Of a stretch of DNA of 33,337 nt, positions 21,930 through 29,417 are shown piece after piece. Positions within the stretch are counted from its first letter, which is position 1. Each line of letters begins with the position of its first letter. The notes under the pieces were generated by a model. It saw nothing but the letters and a program-made list of their open reading frames with translations. It made no database searches and was not told the DNA's origin. Both the position numbers and the translations under genes were made by a program. This DNA comes from Deltaproteobacteria bacterium (GTDB lineage Bacteria; Desulfobacterota_B; Binatia; UBA9968), in NCBI GenBank assembly GCA_016193385.1, contig JACPSF010000224.1, positions 1 to 33,337 on the forward strand. Direction: 5' to 3'.

Positions 21930-23402
21930 TTATTCGCCTCCGGTCGCCTCCGAGTGAGTCTCGGTGGCGATGACCACGGATTTCGACTCCGTATAGTGCT
22001 CGATCGCCTCCTCGCCATGCTCCTTGCCGATGCCGCTCTGCTTGACTCCACCGAAAGGCAGCTCGTCATAGATGATCTGCGCCGAGTTGATCCAGGTGTA
22101 GCCGGATTCGATATGCTCCGCAGCGAACATTGCTTTGTTGATGTCTCGTGTCCAGACGGACGAGCCCAGACCGAAGATCGAGTTATTAGCCTGCTTGATG
22201 CCCTCTTCCAGGTCCTTGACTCTGACGATCGGAAGGGCTGGCCCGAAAACTTCCTCTTTAAGCATCCTTGATTGAGGATCAACGTCGGTCACGAGAGTCG
22301 GCATCAGATAAAAGCCTTTATCGTATTCTCCGCCTTTGGGCCGCTCGGCGCCGCAGAGGACCTTCGCCCCGCGCTTAACCGCGTCCTCGACCTGTTCTTC
22401 GACCTCTTTTCGCTGGTCAGCAGTATGGAGGGGACCCATGATAGTGTCCGGCTTGAGTCCGTTGCCGATTCTCAGCTTTTTAACCTTGTCTACAAGCTTC
22501 TCGATGAATACCTCGGCAATCCTGTCGGCGAGATAAAGTCTCTTAACGGCCAGACAGGCCTGGCCGCAGTTGAAGAAGCGCCCGACGGAAGCGGCGCTCA
22601 CCGCCCGGTCGAGATCGGCGTCGTCGCAGACGATCATAGGATCGCTGCCGCCCAATTCCAGGGTCACGTGTTTGAAATCCTTGGCGGCGGCCTGCATTAC
22701 ACGCCTGCCCGTGTCGGTTGCGCCGGTAAAGCCGATCTTACGTACCGTGGGATTGACGAGCAGCTCTTCGCCCACGACGCTTCCCGGCCCGGTGACGACG
22801 TTGATAACTCCCTTTGGACCCCCTCCGGCCTGAATCGCCTTGTCGATTAACTCGCAGCAGCGAATGGCTGTTAGTGGCGTCGTCCCGGCAGGCTTTACCA
22901 CGACCGTGTTGCCAGCTAAAAGGGCGGGGCCGAGCTTGTTGCCCATGAGCGAAACCGGGAAATTCCACGGCACGATCGCGCCGCAGACGCCTAGGGGCTT
23001 GCGCAGAACGATGCCATGGCGGCCGTTGTCCAGCACCACGGCCGCCGTGCGCAGGCTCTTGGCCATGCCGCCGTAGTGATCCAGCGTGTGCACGAAGCGG
23101 CGGATTTCCATAATCGACTCGCGGATCGGTTTTCCCTGCTCGCGCGTGAGCAGGGTTGCCAGCTCCTTTTCCTGCTCAAGAATGAGCCTACACGCCGCCA
23201 GCAGGATCCCCCCGCGCTTGGCGGGCGCCATTTCCGACCATTTTTTTAGCGCCCCGGCGGCTACATTGATAGCGCGGCGGACATCGTTGACCGTGCCCTT
23301 CGGGACTGTGTCGACGGGCTCTTCGGTTGCGGGATTGCGGATCTGGGAGGTTTCGCCGCTCTCAGAGTCGCAGAACTCACCCGCGATAAAAAACTGCGCC
23401 AT
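21930..23402 (-). CDS. NAD(P)-dependent aldehyde dehydrogenase
   Basis: This 490-residue enzyme oxidises an aldehyde to the acid. The motifs are complete: PWNFPVSLMGNKLGPALLAGNTVVVKPA with Asn147 and Lys170, FTGATDTGRRVM, general base Glu249 in LELGGSDP, and the nucleophile Cys283 in NCGQACLAVKR. The C-terminal EVFGPALPIVRVKDLEEGIKQANNSIFGLGSSVWTRD and PFGGVKQSGIGKEHG are family-typical. ATG 23402 has GGAGG seven bases upstream. It is the first gene of the minus-strand operon. With the aryl-CoA ligase it would make an aldehyde to acid to acyl-CoA route, for instance benzaldehyde to benzoyl-CoA, which is inference. Succinate-semialdehyde dehydrogenase is the closest alternative label. Confidence 0.93.
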   Translation of the reverse strand: MAQFFIAGEFCDSESGETSQIRNPATEEPVDTVPKGTVNDVRRAINVAAGALKKWSEMAPAKRGGILLAACRLILEQEKELATLLTREQGKPIRESIMEIRRFVHTLDHYGGMAKSLRTAAVVLDNGRHGIVLRKPLGVCGAIVPWNFPVSLMGNKLGPALLAGNTVVVKPAGTTPLTAIRCCELIDKAIQAGGGPKGVINVVTGPGSVVGEELLVNPTVRKIGFTGATDTGRRVMQAAAKDFKHVTLELGGSDPMIVCDDADLDRAVSAASVGRFFNCGQACLAVKRLYLADRIAEVFIEKLVDKVKKLRIGNGLKPDTIMGPLHTADQRKEVEEQVEDAVKRGAKVLCGAERPKGGEYDKGFYLMPTLVTDVDPQSRMLKEEVFGPALPIVRVKDLEEGIKQANNSIFGLGSSVWTRDINKAMFAAEHIESGYTWINSAQIIYDELPFGGVKQSGIGKEHGEEAIEHYTESKSVVIATETHSEATGGE

Positions 23403-23519
23403 AAAAAATCCTCCATCTTAATCAGAACTTAAAAAACAACCATTTTCGCTGCGGCTTGTCAAGAATAAGCGGGCCCTATCGGCTTTTCATGCCTCAGGGG
23501 ATCGGCTATAGGGGTACCT

Positions 23520-24296
23520 ATGAGCAGAAGCAATCATATGGCTGGTAGGATCTTTGTCGGCACGAGCGGCTGGAACTACCGCCATTGGAGCGGCGGCCGC
23601 TTCTACCCGGCCGACCTTGCCCAGGGCGATTGGCTGGCTTATTACGCCGATCGCTTCGGCACCGTGGAAATCAACAGTACGTTTTACCGGCTTCCCGAAA
23701 CAAAGACCTTTCGCGATTGGGCGCGCAAGGTTCCGGCGAAGTTCGTCTTTGCGGTCAAAGTAAGCCGCTTCATTACGCACATAAAGAGGCTAAAAGAGCC
23801 GGAAGAAAGCTTGAAGCTCTTTCTTTCCCGCGCCTTGCTGCTCGGTAAAAAGCTCGGCCCCATTCTCTTTCAACTTCCGCCCCAGATGAGGTTCGAGCGG
23901 GAGCGACTGGAAAGGTTGATTGCCTGTCTAAGGCGTCGACGAAACCTGCGGATTGTTCTCGAAGTTCGCCATGAGAGCTGGCTTACGCAGGAGGTTTACG
24001 ATCTCGTGGGGGGCGCCGGATGGACCCTTTGCCTCGCCGACTATCCGGGCCTTGAGCATCAGCCACCAGCACTTGGCCCGTTTTGCTATATCCGGCGCCA
24101 CGGCGCCACTGCTCTCTATGCAGGTTGTTACTCTGATGATCAGTTGGCCCAGGATGCTGAGTTTGCCCTGAAGTTGGCTAAACAGGACAAGGACGTCTAC
24201 ATCTACTTCAATAACGACGCCGAGGCCTACGCCGTCAAAAACGCTCAGACTCTGATGGGAATCATTCCTCCGCGATACCTTGCCACCGCCACTTAA
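23520..24296 (+). CDS. DUF72 family protein (YecE-like)
   Basis: This 258-residue protein of the DUF72 family has a TIM-barrel-like fold and no established function. It shows RIFVGTSGWNYRHW near the N-terminus, FYPADLAQGDWLAYYADRFGTVEINSTFYRLP, KVPAKFVFAVKVSRFITHIKRL, LGPILFQLPP, LEVRHESW and the C-terminal VYIYFNNDAEAYAVKNA. All are standard for the family and the length is normal. ATG 23520 is used; ATG 23538 (MAGRIF) is also possible. It stands alone between the divergent aldehyde dehydrogenase operon and the hicBA locus and marks the left edge of the accessory region. Confidence 0.92.
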   Translation: MSRSNHMAGRIFVGTSGWNYRHWSGGRFYPADLAQGDWLAYYADRFGTVEINSTFYRLPETKTFRDWARKVPAKFVFAVKVSRFITHIKRLKEPEESLKLFLSRALLLGKKLGPILFQLPPQMRFERERLERLIACLRRRRNLRIVLEVRHESWLTQEVYDLVGGAGWTLCLADYPGLEHQPPALGPFCYIRRHGATALYAGCYSDDQLAQDAEFALKLAKQDKDVYIYFNNDAEAYAVKNAQTLMGIIPPRYLATAT

Positions 24297-24347
24297 GAAG
24301 AGAAGGGTTTGGTCTTGATGTAAGAGAGGGTAGTAGAGGTTGCCTTG

Positions 24348-24376
24348 TTGGAAAAGAAGAGCCTCTGGTTTATACT
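24348..24376 (+). promoter_or_regulatory. Sigma-70-type promoter for hicBA
   Basis: TTGGAA at 24348-24353 and TATACT at 24371-24376 are spaced by 17 bases and lie about 33 bp before the proposed hicB start. Their position inside a longer open frame argues that the antitoxin starts downstream of them. Confidence 0.6.
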
Positions 24377-24408
24377 TCTTTGTAATCGAAGGTGCTCTAG
24401 GCATCTCA

Positions 24409-24666
24409 TTGGTAGGGGTATTTATACGTTATTCCGTATTTCTTGAGCCTGTCCATGAGCCCGAATTTAGCGGTTATTACTATGCTCATATTCCGACGCT
24501 CGATCTGACCACGCATGGCCAGGGAATCGAAGGGGCACTTGCTGCCGCACAAGAGCTGGTCGAGGCATGGGTTGCGGAAAAGCGCGCGCGCGGCGAGGCC
24601 GTTCCTGTCGAAGAGAAATCCGTGATCGCGCAGATCGAGATTGCCGATGCCCTACTCCGCCCGTGA
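24409..24666 (+). CDS. hicB: HicB-like antitoxin
   Basis: This protein of about 85 residues belongs to the HicB type, which binds and blocks the HicA RNase. The core reads [49 protein letters not shown], the partial RNase-H-like fold of HicB proteins. No C-terminal HTH or ribbon-helix-helix domain is present, so this is the short form and self-repression would need another contact. The start is uncertain: TTG 24409 fits the promoter at 24348-24376 and the family N-terminus, while a frame from 24340 would include promoter DNA. It precedes and overlaps hicA by 20 bases, the reverse of the usual toxin-first order. Confidence 0.78.
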   Translation: MVGVFIRYSVFLEPVHEPEFSGYYYAHIPTLDLTTHGQGIEGALAAAQELVEAWVAEKRARGEAVPVEEKSVIAQIEIADALLRP

Positions 24667-24853
24667 GGTGCTGGCGAAGCTCCTTCGCGCTGGGTTCATC
24701 GAAGTCAGGCAAGCCGGACGTCACAAGGTCCCGCGACATCCAGACGGAAGGCAGACCTACGTAGCAGTGCATCTCGGAACACTGCCAACCGGGACTTTTC
24801 GGAAGATTCTCAAACAGGCCGGTTTAATTGAAGAACAATTCCGCACTTTATAA
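24647..24853 (+). CDS. hicA: HicA-like mRNA interferase toxin
   Basis: This 68-residue protein shows the double-stranded-RNA-binding-like HicA fold: [33 protein letters not shown], then [22 protein letters not shown]. His26 in the GRHKV motif is the expected catalytic residue (GSH in many relatives). Such toxins cut mRNA and tmRNA when the antitoxin is lost. ATG 24647 lies inside hicB (20-base overlap), so the toxin is translated after the antitoxin. A TTG two codons upstream is an alternative. The catalytic residues and length look intact. Confidence 0.85.
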   Translation: MPYSAREVLAKLLRAGFIEVRQAGRHKVPRHPDGRQTYVAVHLGTLPTGTFRKILKQAGLIEEQFRTL

Positions 24854-24895
24854 GAGACGGCTCGGGTATTGGATGCGCCGTTCAGGGTCGCACAT

Positions 24896-25804
24896 TCATC
24901 CCGAAAAGGAAGCTTCCTGCAGCTCAATGGTGTGGCCGTCGTCAGGAACGCGGTAAGATAGAAGACGAACGGTCTTCTCTTCAATGCGTTGACGCTCTTT
25001 CACGTATTCGATTACAGGGTTGGAAAAACGGGCCGCGACCAGCAAGCTCTGGACCATTTCATTTTCACCCGCCGCTAACCGGCGCGCCAGCCAGTCTTCA
25101 TATCTTAGGACTTGGGCCAAGTCCTGTTCGGTTGCGCGATCAGCCTTTAGTTCGATGCAGGTGTATTTATGGAGGACCTCAATCGAGTCCACAGTGGTTA
25201 CGTGAGTTAGAAAAATGTCCATGACTTTATTGAACGTTGTTGGCACAAGGTTCAGGAACTCACGATAATCGCCCAGCACAGCCTTCAGATCGCCGTTTGC
25301 CAGTGAGCGCATAAACCAAGCGTTGAGCCAGCCCTCGTAGCGAACCCGCCCACCGGCGTTTGGAGTCAAGTCAATCTGGATTTTGTCGCGGCGTGCGGGG
25401 GCGTAAGGCTCGGGGATGGTACGGGGTGTCTGCCGAAGAGGATTATTTCTCAAGAGGAGCCGTAACAACTCGCGTGCTTCATCAATTGTAATCTTGTACT
25501 GGTTTTTCTGCTGAACCGGATTCAGATCGAATGTCCAAACCCGTGCCTTGTCGCGCAGGTCAAGGACATCGCTTAGCGAAACCGGTTTAGGGAAGAAACC
25601 AACGGCCGGTTCAAAGCAGAACCGATAGGGGAACGACTGCTTTTCGTCAGGCCAAATCTTCGTCTCATCGAAGTAGGGCTCGCCAACTACTTTCCATAAG
25701 CCGTAGACTCCTCGGTTCTTGACATAGAAGAATACCAAGTCGTCGGGGTTCATGGAAAGAATACCGGCAACGATCTCCGCTTTATTCCATTCGGTGGTTG
25801 GCAT
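24896..25804 (-). CDS. Probable EVE-like domain plus PD-(D/E)XK (NucS/DUF91-like) nuclease
   Basis: This 302-residue protein is not assignable to a named enzyme. Residues about 18-75 (DDLVFFYVKNRGVYGLWKVVGEPYFD...FPYRFCFEP) resemble EVE/PUA-type domains, which read modified bases. Residues about 155-285 resemble the NucS/RecB-like nuclease fold: Glu157 in a helix, Asp196 (KVMDIFL), a strand with Glu218-x-Lys220 (CIELKAD) and the QxxxY motif Gln231-Tyr235 (AQVLRYEDW). That order of acidic residues, lysine and Gln/Tyr is the PD-(D/E)XK pattern and looks intact. A modification-dependent DNA endonuclease is the natural hypothesis, alternatively a repair nuclease. Two small acidic protein genes lie upstream on the same strand. 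The start ATG 25804 has no clear Shine-Dalgarno sequence. Confidence 0.6.
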   Translation of the reverse strand: MPTTEWNKAEIVAGILSMNPDDLVFFYVKNRGVYGLWKVVGEPYFDETKIWPDEKQSFPYRFCFEPAVGFFPKPVSLSDVLDLRDKARVWTFDLNPVQQKNQYKITIDEARELLRLLLRNNPLRQTPRTIPEPYAPARRDKIQIDLTPNAGGRVRYEGWLNAWFMRSLANGDLKAVLGDYREFLNLVPTTFNKVMDIFLTHVTTVDSIEVLHKYTCIELKADRATEQDLAQVLRYEDWLARRLAAGENEMVQSLLVAARFSNPVIEYVKERQRIEEKTVRLLSYRVPDDGHTIELQEASFSG

Positions 25805-25876
25805 AACGCAGCCATTCGCCTACGAGAAAGATGTGAGCACCCATTAGAATTAGAACTCTGTAAAAGCTTGTTGTTG

Positions 25877-26086
25877 CTAGCCCTCGACGTAGCTAGTCAG
25901 ATCAACCAGAGATTCAGCCTTGGTCTCAAACGGGCCACCTACAATGTCGCTGTCCGTGTCATCCCCATCGACATAGCCCAAATATTCCCAGTTATCGTCG
26001 TTCTCCATGGCAGCTTCCTCGTTTTCAGCTTCGACAACGAATTTGGTCCACGTCTTCCGCTCGCGCTGAATGATAAACCAGGCCAT
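25877..26086 (-). CDS. Small acidic protein, 69 residues, unknown function
   Basis: ATG 26086 is preceded by AGGAGG at four bases, so translation is likely. An upstream in-frame start at 26152 is less supported. The protein is MAWFIIQRERKTWTKFVVEA followed by an acidic part rich in Glu, Asp and Asn (EAAMENDDNWEYLGYVDGDDTDSD) and a GGPFETKAESL motif. It has no cysteine, membrane helix or signal peptide. The gene lies 72 bp upstream of the EVE-nuclease gene on the same strand, so the two may form a unit. It shares a GPF-x-T-x-AE motif with the 75-residue protein encoded upstream. No family name is recognised. Confidence 0.62.
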   Translation of the reverse strand: MAWFIIQRERKTWTKFVVEAENEEAAMENDDNWEYLGYVDGDDTDSDIVGGPFETKAESLVDLTSYVEG

Positions 26087-26192
26087 GATGCCTCCTAATG
26101 TTTTTAGTTGATTCGCCACGTGGATTATCTGGCGAACGCGGCTGAAGGTCAAGGAAATTTCGGACTCTCAAAAGACATCCAGCGCTGCAAGC

Positions 26193-26420
26193 CTAAGTGC
26201 TGGCGTCCGCTGGCTCAACCAAGAAGAACCCCGCCATATACGAGCCGACGGTTAGCGCTCCATCTTCATCGACATCAGCCCATAAGAGACCGTCATCCTC
26301 GTCTTGGGCGGCTCGGATTTGTTTGGCCGCATCGTCTTGCTCGGCTTCTGTCTGGAAAGGTCCTCGGGCAAAAGCCTCTACACCACCGTCGACCTCTATC
26401 AGGTAGTATTTCGTTTCCAT
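26193..26420 (-). CDS. Small acidic protein, 75 residues, unknown function
   Basis: ATG 26420 follows AAGGAGG at six bases, a strong ribosome binding site. The protein reads METKYYLIEVDGGVEAFARGPFQTEAEQ, then AKQIRAAQDEDDGLLWADVDEDGALTVGSYMAGFF. It is small, soluble and acidic, with the GPFQTEAE motif that recurs in slightly altered form in the 69-residue protein 106 bp downstream. Similar short proteins occur as uncharacterised accessory or phage/plasmid-type genes. No function is proposed. It would be the first gene of a minus-strand unit that also includes the EVE-nuclease. Confidence 0.62.
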   Translation of the reverse strand: METKYYLIEVDGGVEAFARGPFQTEAEQDDAAKQIRAAQDEDDGLLWADVDEDGALTVGSYMAGFFLVEPADAST

Positions 26421-26771
26421 TTTTGGCCTCCTTTAAGGGGTTTCGCCTTCGGTTCTATACCAATTCTGAGGTCCTTGGCCAGAAGGGCCTTTACGGTCGC
26501 ACGGCCGCGATCTGCAAATCCATCGCTCGATTCCAACAAATAGGGTCATTTTCGGTCAGAAGCAAGCCGAATGGGCCTCCGGCTCAGAACCTTTTTGCGC
26601 AAACTGCAGACGGAGAATTAACCCCAGGCCCTGTTGGTGTTGGGGCGGAAGCGGAATAGAAAGAAATCCGCATTGACTAATTTACCCCGTCTGGGCTAGG
26701 TTCGTGGGAGCGAACGACGTTTTAGGCTATAATTGGTGCAGTGCATCGGTTGGGGTCGGCAATCTTAGTTC
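26421..26771. other. Divergent intergenic region, possible promoter for the DHH gene
   Basis: No gene is supported in these 351 bases. TATAAT at 26728-26733, 38 bp before the DHH start, is a good -10 element, but the -35 position (TGGGAG) is poor. A small inverted repeat, GTTCG-N6-CGAAC (26700-26715), overlaps that -35 position and could be an operator. Confidence 0.45.
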
Positions 26772-27761
26772 ATGGGTCCTAACGGGCACATTTATTTTCA
26801 CGCGCCGTGTTTTGACGGACTCGTCTCCGCCGTCTTGACTTGGGATTTCTTGGAGAAGAAGCAGGATTGGAGTGTCCCCACCCTTCAGGCAGTCAACTAC
26901 GATCTTCGTGATAATTGGCTAGCCTCTAATCTCGCTAGACCATGCGCGGTGGTGGATTTTCTTTATCACCCCGACGCGGATTTTTGGGCAGATCACCATC
27001 TTACGACCTTTCTGACCGATGCAGTTAGGGAAGACTTTAAACGTCGGCAGGGGCCTGCGATCGTCTACGACGACCAGGCTGGCTCGTGTGCGATCCTTCT
27101 CTGGGAGCATTTGGCAAGAGCGTTTGACCATAGGAATGACAGCTATACGGGCCTAGTAAAGTGGGCGGATAAGATCGACGCGGCTCGATACGATTCGGTT
27201 GCCGAAGCCATCTTTCCATCAGCGCCGGCACTGAGAATCAGCTTGGGATTGGTATTTGGAGATCGCGATGGGTACTGCGCTGGGCTGGTGGGGGCTCTTC
27301 GTAAGCAGAGTTTGGAGGAAGTGGCCGAACTTGCTGAAGCTAAGCGAAGGTTTAACCGCGCCCTGGCCCTGATTGAAGCCGGTTTGGATCGTTTCAAAGA
27401 AGCCGCGAGGCTCGAAAAAGATGGTATTGTTGTATTCGACGTCGAGGCCAAAGATACGATCGTAAGCCGGTACGCCCCCTACTACTTCTACCCCGAGGCG
27501 CGCTATTCCGCGGGCATTCTTCGGTGGGAACGAGGGGCCAAGGTCACCGCCATGAGGAACCCCTGGAAAGAATTCGAGGGCGTTCCCTTGGGAAAGCTAT
27601 GCGAAGAGCTTGGAGGTGGGGGTCACCGGCGGGTGGGATCTATTTTTCTGAGCGGCGAGCGGGCTTCGGGCGCGCGGGACGTTCTCAATCGTCTTCTTTC
27701 GGAGATTAGACGAGAAGAACCCGAGAAAGGAAAAAAGCCAGTACATGGTAGAGCGCCTTAA
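26772..27761 (+). CDS. DHH/DHHA1-family phosphoesterase
   Basis: This 329-residue protein of the DHH superfamily hydrolyses phosphodiester or phosphoanhydride bonds in nanoRNA, cyclic dinucleotides or polyphosphate. Motif I reads HAPCFDGLVSA (His10, Cys13, Asp15), the HxxCxDG variant of a subgroup, rather than DxD. Asp62 (VVDFLYHPD), Asp74-His75-His76 (ADHH), and Asp133/Asp136 (WADKIDA) supply the remaining metal ligands. The C-terminal DHHA1 part ends in GGGGHRRVGSIFL, the substrate-binding glycine loop. All motifs look functional. The next gene, a membrane protein, overlaps its end by 17 bases, so the two are probably translated together. The substrate is not known. Confidence 0.85.
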   Translation: MGPNGHIYFHAPCFDGLVSAVLTWDFLEKKQDWSVPTLQAVNYDLRDNWLASNLARPCAVVDFLYHPDADFWADHHLTTFLTDAVREDFKRRQGPAIVYDDQAGSCAILLWEHLARAFDHRNDSYTGLVKWADKIDAARYDSVAEAIFPSAPALRISLGLVFGDRDGYCAGLVGALRKQSLEEVAELAEAKRRFNRALALIEAGLDRFKEAARLEKDGIVVFDVEAKDTIVSRYAPYYFYPEARYSAGILRWERGAKVTAMRNPWKEFEGVPLGKLCEELGGGGHRRVGSIFLSGERASGARDVLNRLLSEIRREEPEKGKKPVHGRAP

Positions 27762-28593
27762 TTTCTACGATTTGTATGGCTATCTCATTCCTGGAATCGC
27801 GTTTCTCGCGCTAGTTTGGTTCCCTTACGGCGTGGGGGACGGCACCGTCACAAATTTGGATTGGTCGTCAGCTTTGTTGGCCCTGGTATTTGCTTATGTT
27901 GCGGGTCATTTACTTCAGGGACTGGCGATTCCTGCCCTTCCTTCGTTAAGAAAGGACAGCGCTGGTTTTTGGAGGTACCCTTCCGATATCCTTTTAGACG
28001 ACGATGATGAATCCCTCTCTCTAGAATTAAAGAGGCGCCTTGTTCGCCGCATCTTGGTTCAGTTTGATCTCGATGTAAGGGACAACGCGGGCCCCGACGT
28101 ACGGAAAAAGCGCCAGGACGCCTTTTTCCTGTGCCGTAGGGTTTTGATCCAAAAGGGCGTGGCGTCTTATGCCGAGCAATTTGAGGGGATGTATGCCCTT
28201 ATGCGGGGCCTCTGCGCCGCCTCAATCCTTGGTGTCGCTTACTATTTTGGGTTGTTAGCTCGTTCCGCGGCGGAACTCTTTGCCCCGGCAAACCAGATTT
28301 GGTTCTGGTACGCGGGGCTTGTGGCGACGCCGATTCTGGCCGTAGCCGTTGTGATTGCGGAAGTCACCACCCCCAGGCAGGATGACGGCACTGTTTTTTG
28401 GTTTGTCTCGGCTCTTATCTACTTGTTTGGCGGTTTTGTAGCGCCTCAAAAAGTCGGCTGGCATGATTCGTCGTCGACGCTACTGGTCGCATCTTTCGTT
28501 TTACTTTTCATCTCCTTCAGAACTTACCGTGCCTATCAGGAATTTTCCCGCCGCTTTGCGGAAACGGTTTACCGCGACTTTTCCGCTCTCTAG
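27745..28593 (+). CDS. Multi-pass membrane protein of unknown function, coupled to the DHH gene
   Basis: This 282-residue protein begins MVERLNFYDLYGYLIPG, an N-terminal pattern seen in a scattered group of uncharacterised membrane proteins. Hydrophobic segments lie at about residues 10-28, 38-60, 150-172, 185-208, 213-230 and 240-256, so five or six membrane helices are likely. Between the second and third is a soluble loop of about 90 residues, acidic at first (DDDDESLSLE) and then basic (KRRLVRRIL, RKKRQDAFF). ATG 27745 overlaps the DHH reading frame by 17 bases, strongly suggesting joint expression. No catalytic or transporter motif is recognised. A membrane effector or anchor partner of the phosphoesterase is a hypothesis only. 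Confidence 0.75.
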   Translation: MVERLNFYDLYGYLIPGIAFLALVWFPYGVGDGTVTNLDWSSALLALVFAYVAGHLLQGLAIPALPSLRKDSAGFWRYPSDILLDDDDESLSLELKRRLVRRILVQFDLDVRDNAGPDVRKKRQDAFFLCRRVLIQKGVASYAEQFEGMYALMRGLCAASILGVAYYFGLLARSAAELFAPANQIWFWYAGLVATPILAVAVVIAEVTTPRQDDGTVFWFVSALIYLFGGFVAPQKVGWHDSSSTLLVASFVLLFISFRTYRAYQEFSRRFAETVYRDFSAL

Positions 28594-28963
28594 TTTTCTT
28601 TCTTGTCGGTTCCACGCCTATCCTTAGGTCATTAGCCACAATGGACTCCACCAAGGCGCGGGCGCGCTCCTCGAATTCGTCATTGGATTCCGGCAGGTAG
28701 AGCCACTTTTTCAGGATGGGGTGAGTAACCAAGCCATGGTGCTCGCGCCGTAGCGAGGTGTGGTGGTTCTTTTCCGTTGGAACGAGCAGCCCCATCCAGG
28801 GCTCGTGCCTGCGGGCAGCCAAGACCAAAACAAGCCGGCCGTGGAGGTAGCAACCTACGCAGCCGAACATCGCCTTGGCGATGAATGACGGCTCCTCTTC
28901 GAGGGGCTCGATGACCCATTGTAGCGGGTGCGAGCTTCTTGCTTTGGGTTTTAGTAAATCCAC
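28517..28963 (-). CDS. Conserved small protein resembling TfoX-N/YjbR-type domains
   Basis: This 148-residue protein starts at GTG 28963, three bases after the nfeD stop, with AAGG close upstream. The core (about residues 25-118) reads AKAMFGCVGCYLHGRLVLVLAARRHEPWMGLLVPTEKNHHTSLRREH, then HPILKKWLYLPESNDEFEERARALVESI. This is a pattern of conserved deltaproteobacterial hypotheticals that resembles TfoX N-terminal or YjbR domains. The function is unknown. The last 30 residues are very basic and lie in a 77-bp antisense overlap with the end of the membrane protein gene, so they may be an extension gained when an earlier stop was lost. Confidence 0.65.
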   Translation of the reverse strand: MDLLKPKARSSHPLQWVIEPLEEEPSFIAKAMFGCVGCYLHGRLVLVLAARRHEPWMGLLVPTEKNHHTSLRREHHGLVTHPILKKWLYLPESNDEFEERARALVESIVANDLRIGVEPTRKKTRERKSRGKPFPQSGGKIPDRHGKF

Positions 28964-28966
28964 ACC

Positions 28967-29350
28967 TTAGTTCTTTTCTGCTGTTACGATCAAGGTCATT
29001 CCCTCGGCAGCCAAAACTTTTACGGGGCTTCCGGGCGCGAGCGGGTCGTCGCTCGGCTCGACCTCAGCCTGCCAAAGCTCCCCGCGCACGCGTACGTAGC
29101 CCCGGGGGGAAAGCTCGTCCTGGGCCACTCCGCGCGCCCCGATCAGTCGCTCGGCTCCGGTCTTCACTCCCGATTCGTACGCGGTGCGTAGGAGGGGATA
29201 CATCACGAGATCCTTTGCGACCCATAGAACAAAGAGTCCCAAGGCTACCCAGGCGGGTATGGCCGTCCAATATCGCAATCCACTGAGGATAACTGCTGCC
29301 AGTACCCATCCAGGAAGCTGGAAGAGCAAATACTTTACCGGGGTCGACAC
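28967..29350 (-). CDS. NfeD-like membrane protein (short form)
   Basis: This 127-residue protein has two membrane helices (about residues 8-25 and 31-50) followed by an OB-fold domain: LIGARGVAQDELSPRGYVRVRGELWQAEVEPSDDPLAPGSPVKVLAAEGMTLIV, the NfeD C-terminal signature. GTG 29350 is chosen because GGAGGGG lies about seven bases upstream. A frame reaching 29587 would run over the divergent bactofilin promoter. Short NfeD proteins lack the protease part and normally pair with a stomatin-type protein in membrane quality control. No stomatin gene is adjacent here. The TfoX-like gene follows three bases after its stop. Confidence 0.86.
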   Translation of the reverse strand: MSTPVKYLLFQLPGWVLAAVILSGLRYWTAIPAWVALGLFVLWVAKDLVMYPLLRTAYESGVKTGAERLIGARGVAQDELSPRGYVRVRGELWQAEVEPSDDPLAPGSPVKVLAAEGMTLIVTAEKN

Positions 29351-29417
29351 CGAGCCCCTCCGATCTTCTCTGCTTATAGCGCGGCGGCAAAAAATGGCAA
29401 ATGGGCCGTTCGGTCTT

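Noticed and set aside
26108..26659. 183-codon plus-strand frame across the 75-residue small protein gene
   Set aside because: Mostly Arg/Pro/His-rich, no ribosome site; the minus-strand gene has a strong Shine-Dalgarno and a coherent sequence.
26700..26715. GTTCG-N6-CGAAC as an SOS (LexA) box upstream of the DHH gene
   Set aside because: Half-sites are in the opposite order and wrong spacing compared with the CGAAC-N4-GTTCG box; kept only as a possible operator of unknown binder.
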